Shown one piece after another: positions 61,701-64,000 of a stretch of DNA of 64,000 bases. Every line of letters begins with the position of its first letter. Position 1 is the stretch's first letter. The stretch is from the NCBI RefSeq assembly GCF_030936135.1, contig NC_082595.1:113414334-113478333 (forward strand), in the 5' to 3' direction. Source of the stretch: Gavia stellata (lineage: Eukaryota > Chordata > Aves > Gaviiformes > Gaviidae). The translations under genes were made by a program, and so were the position numbers. The notes below the pieces were generated by a model. That model was given only the letters and a program-made list of their open reading frames with translations, had not been told where the DNA came from and ran no database searches.

Positions 61701-64000
61701 ACAGCAGCTGCATGTGACCAGTCAGGAGCTGACTGTTATCTCCTAGGCTTCGGTGCTCCCAGGGCAACCTGCTGTTTGCTAGAGCCCTGGCTTTAATCAG
61801 GTGCTCTACAGGAGCAAATCACCCATCTTACAGTTTTAGCAGATTGAGGCACAGCCACTACCAGCCAGTGCAATAATAAGGTGTCAGACAAGCTAGCTAA
61901 GGCCCAAGTTACATGACAGTTAATGTCAGCTGGGATGCTCCCACCCTGTAATTCTGTACTTGTTGGGTCCCACATTGTCTCCTGCTCTTCCAGCACAGCA
62001 GTCAGGCCAGCCAGCCCACATGCTCCAGGCCATCACTGCTGAGCAGTGGCTGTGGTTGCTCCTTTTACCCCACTGGCTTGAGCTCCTACAGAGACTCAAT
62101 GGACTTACTGGGAAGGAAGCCAGATCCATACCAATACGCCTCTGCACTCTCTTGACCCCCATTCTCTTTGTGGACCCTGGATTGCACCTCTGCCCCAGAC
62201 TGTTGGAACGTTGCTTGTGGCACTCACCTGCCCACATGAGCAGCACAGCCACGATGATGATAATCTCGCCTGTCTGCAGCTGCCTGTCTTTGTCCAGCCC
62301 TTCCATGGTGATGTCACCTGCAGAGAAGAGAACCCAGGCAGGGCTAGCAGCAGATACCCTCCCACCAGAACCTGCTTCAGGACCAGGAACGCTCAAGGAT
62401 CCGAGAATGAGCTCCAGAGCAGAGAGGCCCACCTCCCCCAAACAAGGACGGGTGTGGGATGACATCTCGGCTGGGGAGAGGACGTGCAGTCTGTGGCTTT
62501 CCGGTGTCAGATAAACCATCCTCGCTACCAAAGGCAGTCAGGGATTCTAACAGCTTGTTTGGGTTCAAGTAGGGACTGCACAATGCACGGGAGTAATCAC
62601 TGAGGTTACTCCCTATGTAGGGACCAGGACAGGTTAGGAAGGCCCTGAGTTGAATGCAAAAGTTCTGAGGAAAGTAAGGCATCTGCTTGCCCTGTTGTAC
62701 TCTTCTCAAGTCCCCCTCTTATGGCCAGTGCTGTAGACAGACTCCCGTGGCCAGTGGACACCCTCTGGGCATCAATCATGTCTCTTGGATCATCTCTCAT
62801 GGACCAGCATGTAGGCAACCCCAAGGCAAGAAGGCACAACATGGATATGAGTAGGAAAGGAGACCGTGGGGCTCTGTCATTTGTCCTTTAGTAGCTTGCA
62901 GGCTGGGAGATCTGAGACCCTGTTCAATATTTGCTTCCTACAGGCAGCAGCTGAGCAGAGCACAGCAGTTGTCCTGGCCACAGCCTGCTTAGCTGAATAG
63001 AGTGCCAAGACCTGGGACAGGAGGGCTGCAAACCAGGGCTTGGGGACATTATCGTGGCCATAGTGGATACAGCAGTGGCCTGTACAATGCTGCTACCCTT
63101 TATGACCCTGTGTGTCCCAAGCATCCTGCTGCTTAGGGCAGCACCTTCCTTGCTGGCTGCTGGATCTCTGCCTGTGGGCTGTGGAGATCTCTAGGGGTGG
63201 CCCCAGCAGTGGCACCTGGGTGAGATAGAAGGACCTGTCTCACCTTGGTTGGAGCTGTTGGAAGGGAGGCGGTCAGTCTCCTTTAGGGTCCGGAAGTGGA
63301 CACGCTTACTGGCCTGGCTTTCTCCATACAGGCCGATGCTCTGCACCTGGATGATGTAATCAGCGTCCTCGGCCAAGTCCCACAGCACGCAGGCCCGGTT
63401 GGTGGTGTTCACCTCCCGGATGAAGCGCTGCATCTGTCCATCTTGCCGCTGCCAGAATGAAGAGCTGTCATCCCAGGAGGCTGTTCCCAGCTGCACAGGC
63501 CCCTGTCTGCAGGGCTGCGCTGGGCACACCGCCCTTACTCATCCCTTCCCGGGCAACCATCCACCCCTGGGGTGGGCCAGGCTGGCCAGCACTTTGCTAT
63601 GCAGCATCCCTGTGTGGCCTGAGACCCAGGTGCCTCCCTGGAGAAGCCACCATCATCTGGGGCTGTGGAGGCGGAGCAAGGCAAGCAAAGAAGGGTTATG
63701 TCATGGCTGAAGCACCATCCTTATCCACAGAAATCACTGGGAAGCCCCCGGAGGGGCAGCTACCCACAGTGCAGTCCATGGTCTGCTAACTCCCACCAGG
63801 ACGGATGGCTCAGACAGGGCACCCTGGCAAGGGCTGCTCAACAGCAGAGGTGTCCTCAGGCAGGTGCCAGAGGAGCTCCAAACTGTGGCAAAAGGGCTGA
63901 CATAGGAGCATGCTGGTAATCAGTGAGAGGGGTCCCCAGCCCCCTGGGGACAGAGCCTGGATACCTGCTGTAAGATGGCATAGCCGATGACCACGTCTCC
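58752..64000 (-). CDS. FNDC4: Fibronectin type III domain-containing protein 4, 3' part (5' end outside window)
   Basis: FNDC4 is a single-pass membrane protein and sister of FNDC5 (irisin precursor); its extracellular FN3 domain can be shed. Exons in transcript order: 64000-63965 (partial), 63448-63244, 62317-62228, 60920-60787, 58787-58752, joining in phase to give 166 codons plus TAA. The FN3 part carries GDVVIGYAILQQ, FIREVNTTNRACVLWDLAED, YIIQVQSIGLYGES and VHFRTLKETDRLPSNSS, with sequons at NTT and NSS. DITMEGLDKDRQLQTGE leads into the membrane segment IIIIVAVLLMWAAVIALF. The tail has CRQYDIIKDNDSNNNKEK and ends KKSPSVNIIEV. About 70 N-terminal residues (signal peptide and the first FN3 strands) lie beyond the right edge. 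It is on the same strand as IFT172, its direct neighbour in human. Confidence 0.95.
58788..60786. other. Last intron of FNDC4, no gene seen
   Basis: A 2.0-kb intron before the 36-nt terminal exon. It contains ordinary unique sequence; open frames such as the one near 59819-60043 do not resemble known proteins. Confidence 0.4.
60921..62227. other. FNDC4 intron before the cytoplasmic-tail exon, no gene seen
   Basis: A 1.3-kb intron of ordinary composition with no repeat hallmark or coding signature on either strand. Confidence 0.4.

Overview
The window is nuclear DNA from a bird (an archosaur-type genome). The evidence is several CR1 LINE copies, compact GC-rich first exons in CpG-rich DNA, short introns and vertebrate gene structures. 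The gene order matches the NRBP1-KRTCAP3-IFT172-FNDC4 neighbourhood known from human 2p23, with one extra gene inserted. The species cannot be named from the sequence alone. Gene models come from reading both strands and matching splice phase; comparisons with human proteins rest on family knowledge, not on a search.

Layout: (1) 1 to about 820 is the 3' UTR end of an upstream plus-strand gene, probably NRBP1. (2) 924-2975 (+) is KRTCAP3, 5 coding exons and 229 codons, with a poly(A) signal at 3641. (3) 4031-45266 (-) is a complete IFT172: 48 coding exons whose phases all join and total exactly 1749 codons plus stop. It fills two thirds of the window. Its introns hold CR1 fragments, including a CR1 with broken ORF2 (38694-40980) facing a second CR1 tail to tail. 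(4) 45267-45489 is a 223-bp CpG-rich divergent promoter with a perfect RFX X-box palindrome and a perfect CRE palindrome. (5) 45490-54211 (+) is a PTB-domain endocytic adaptor closely resembling LDLRAP1 (ARH) but with a different C-terminus; no such gene lies between IFT172 and FNDC4 in human. (6) 54310-57030 is intergenic. (7) 58752-64000 (-) is the 3' part of FNDC4: part of the FN3 domain, the transmembrane segment and the cytoplasmic tail, running off the right edge.

How the genes relate: KRTCAP3 and IFT172 converge, with poly(A) signals about 330 bp apart. The LDLRAP1-like gene and FNDC4 also converge. IFT172 and the LDLRAP1-like gene diverge from one promoter carrying a ciliary-type X-box. 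The most interesting result is therefore an extra PTB adaptor that may be co-regulated with an intraflagellar transport gene.
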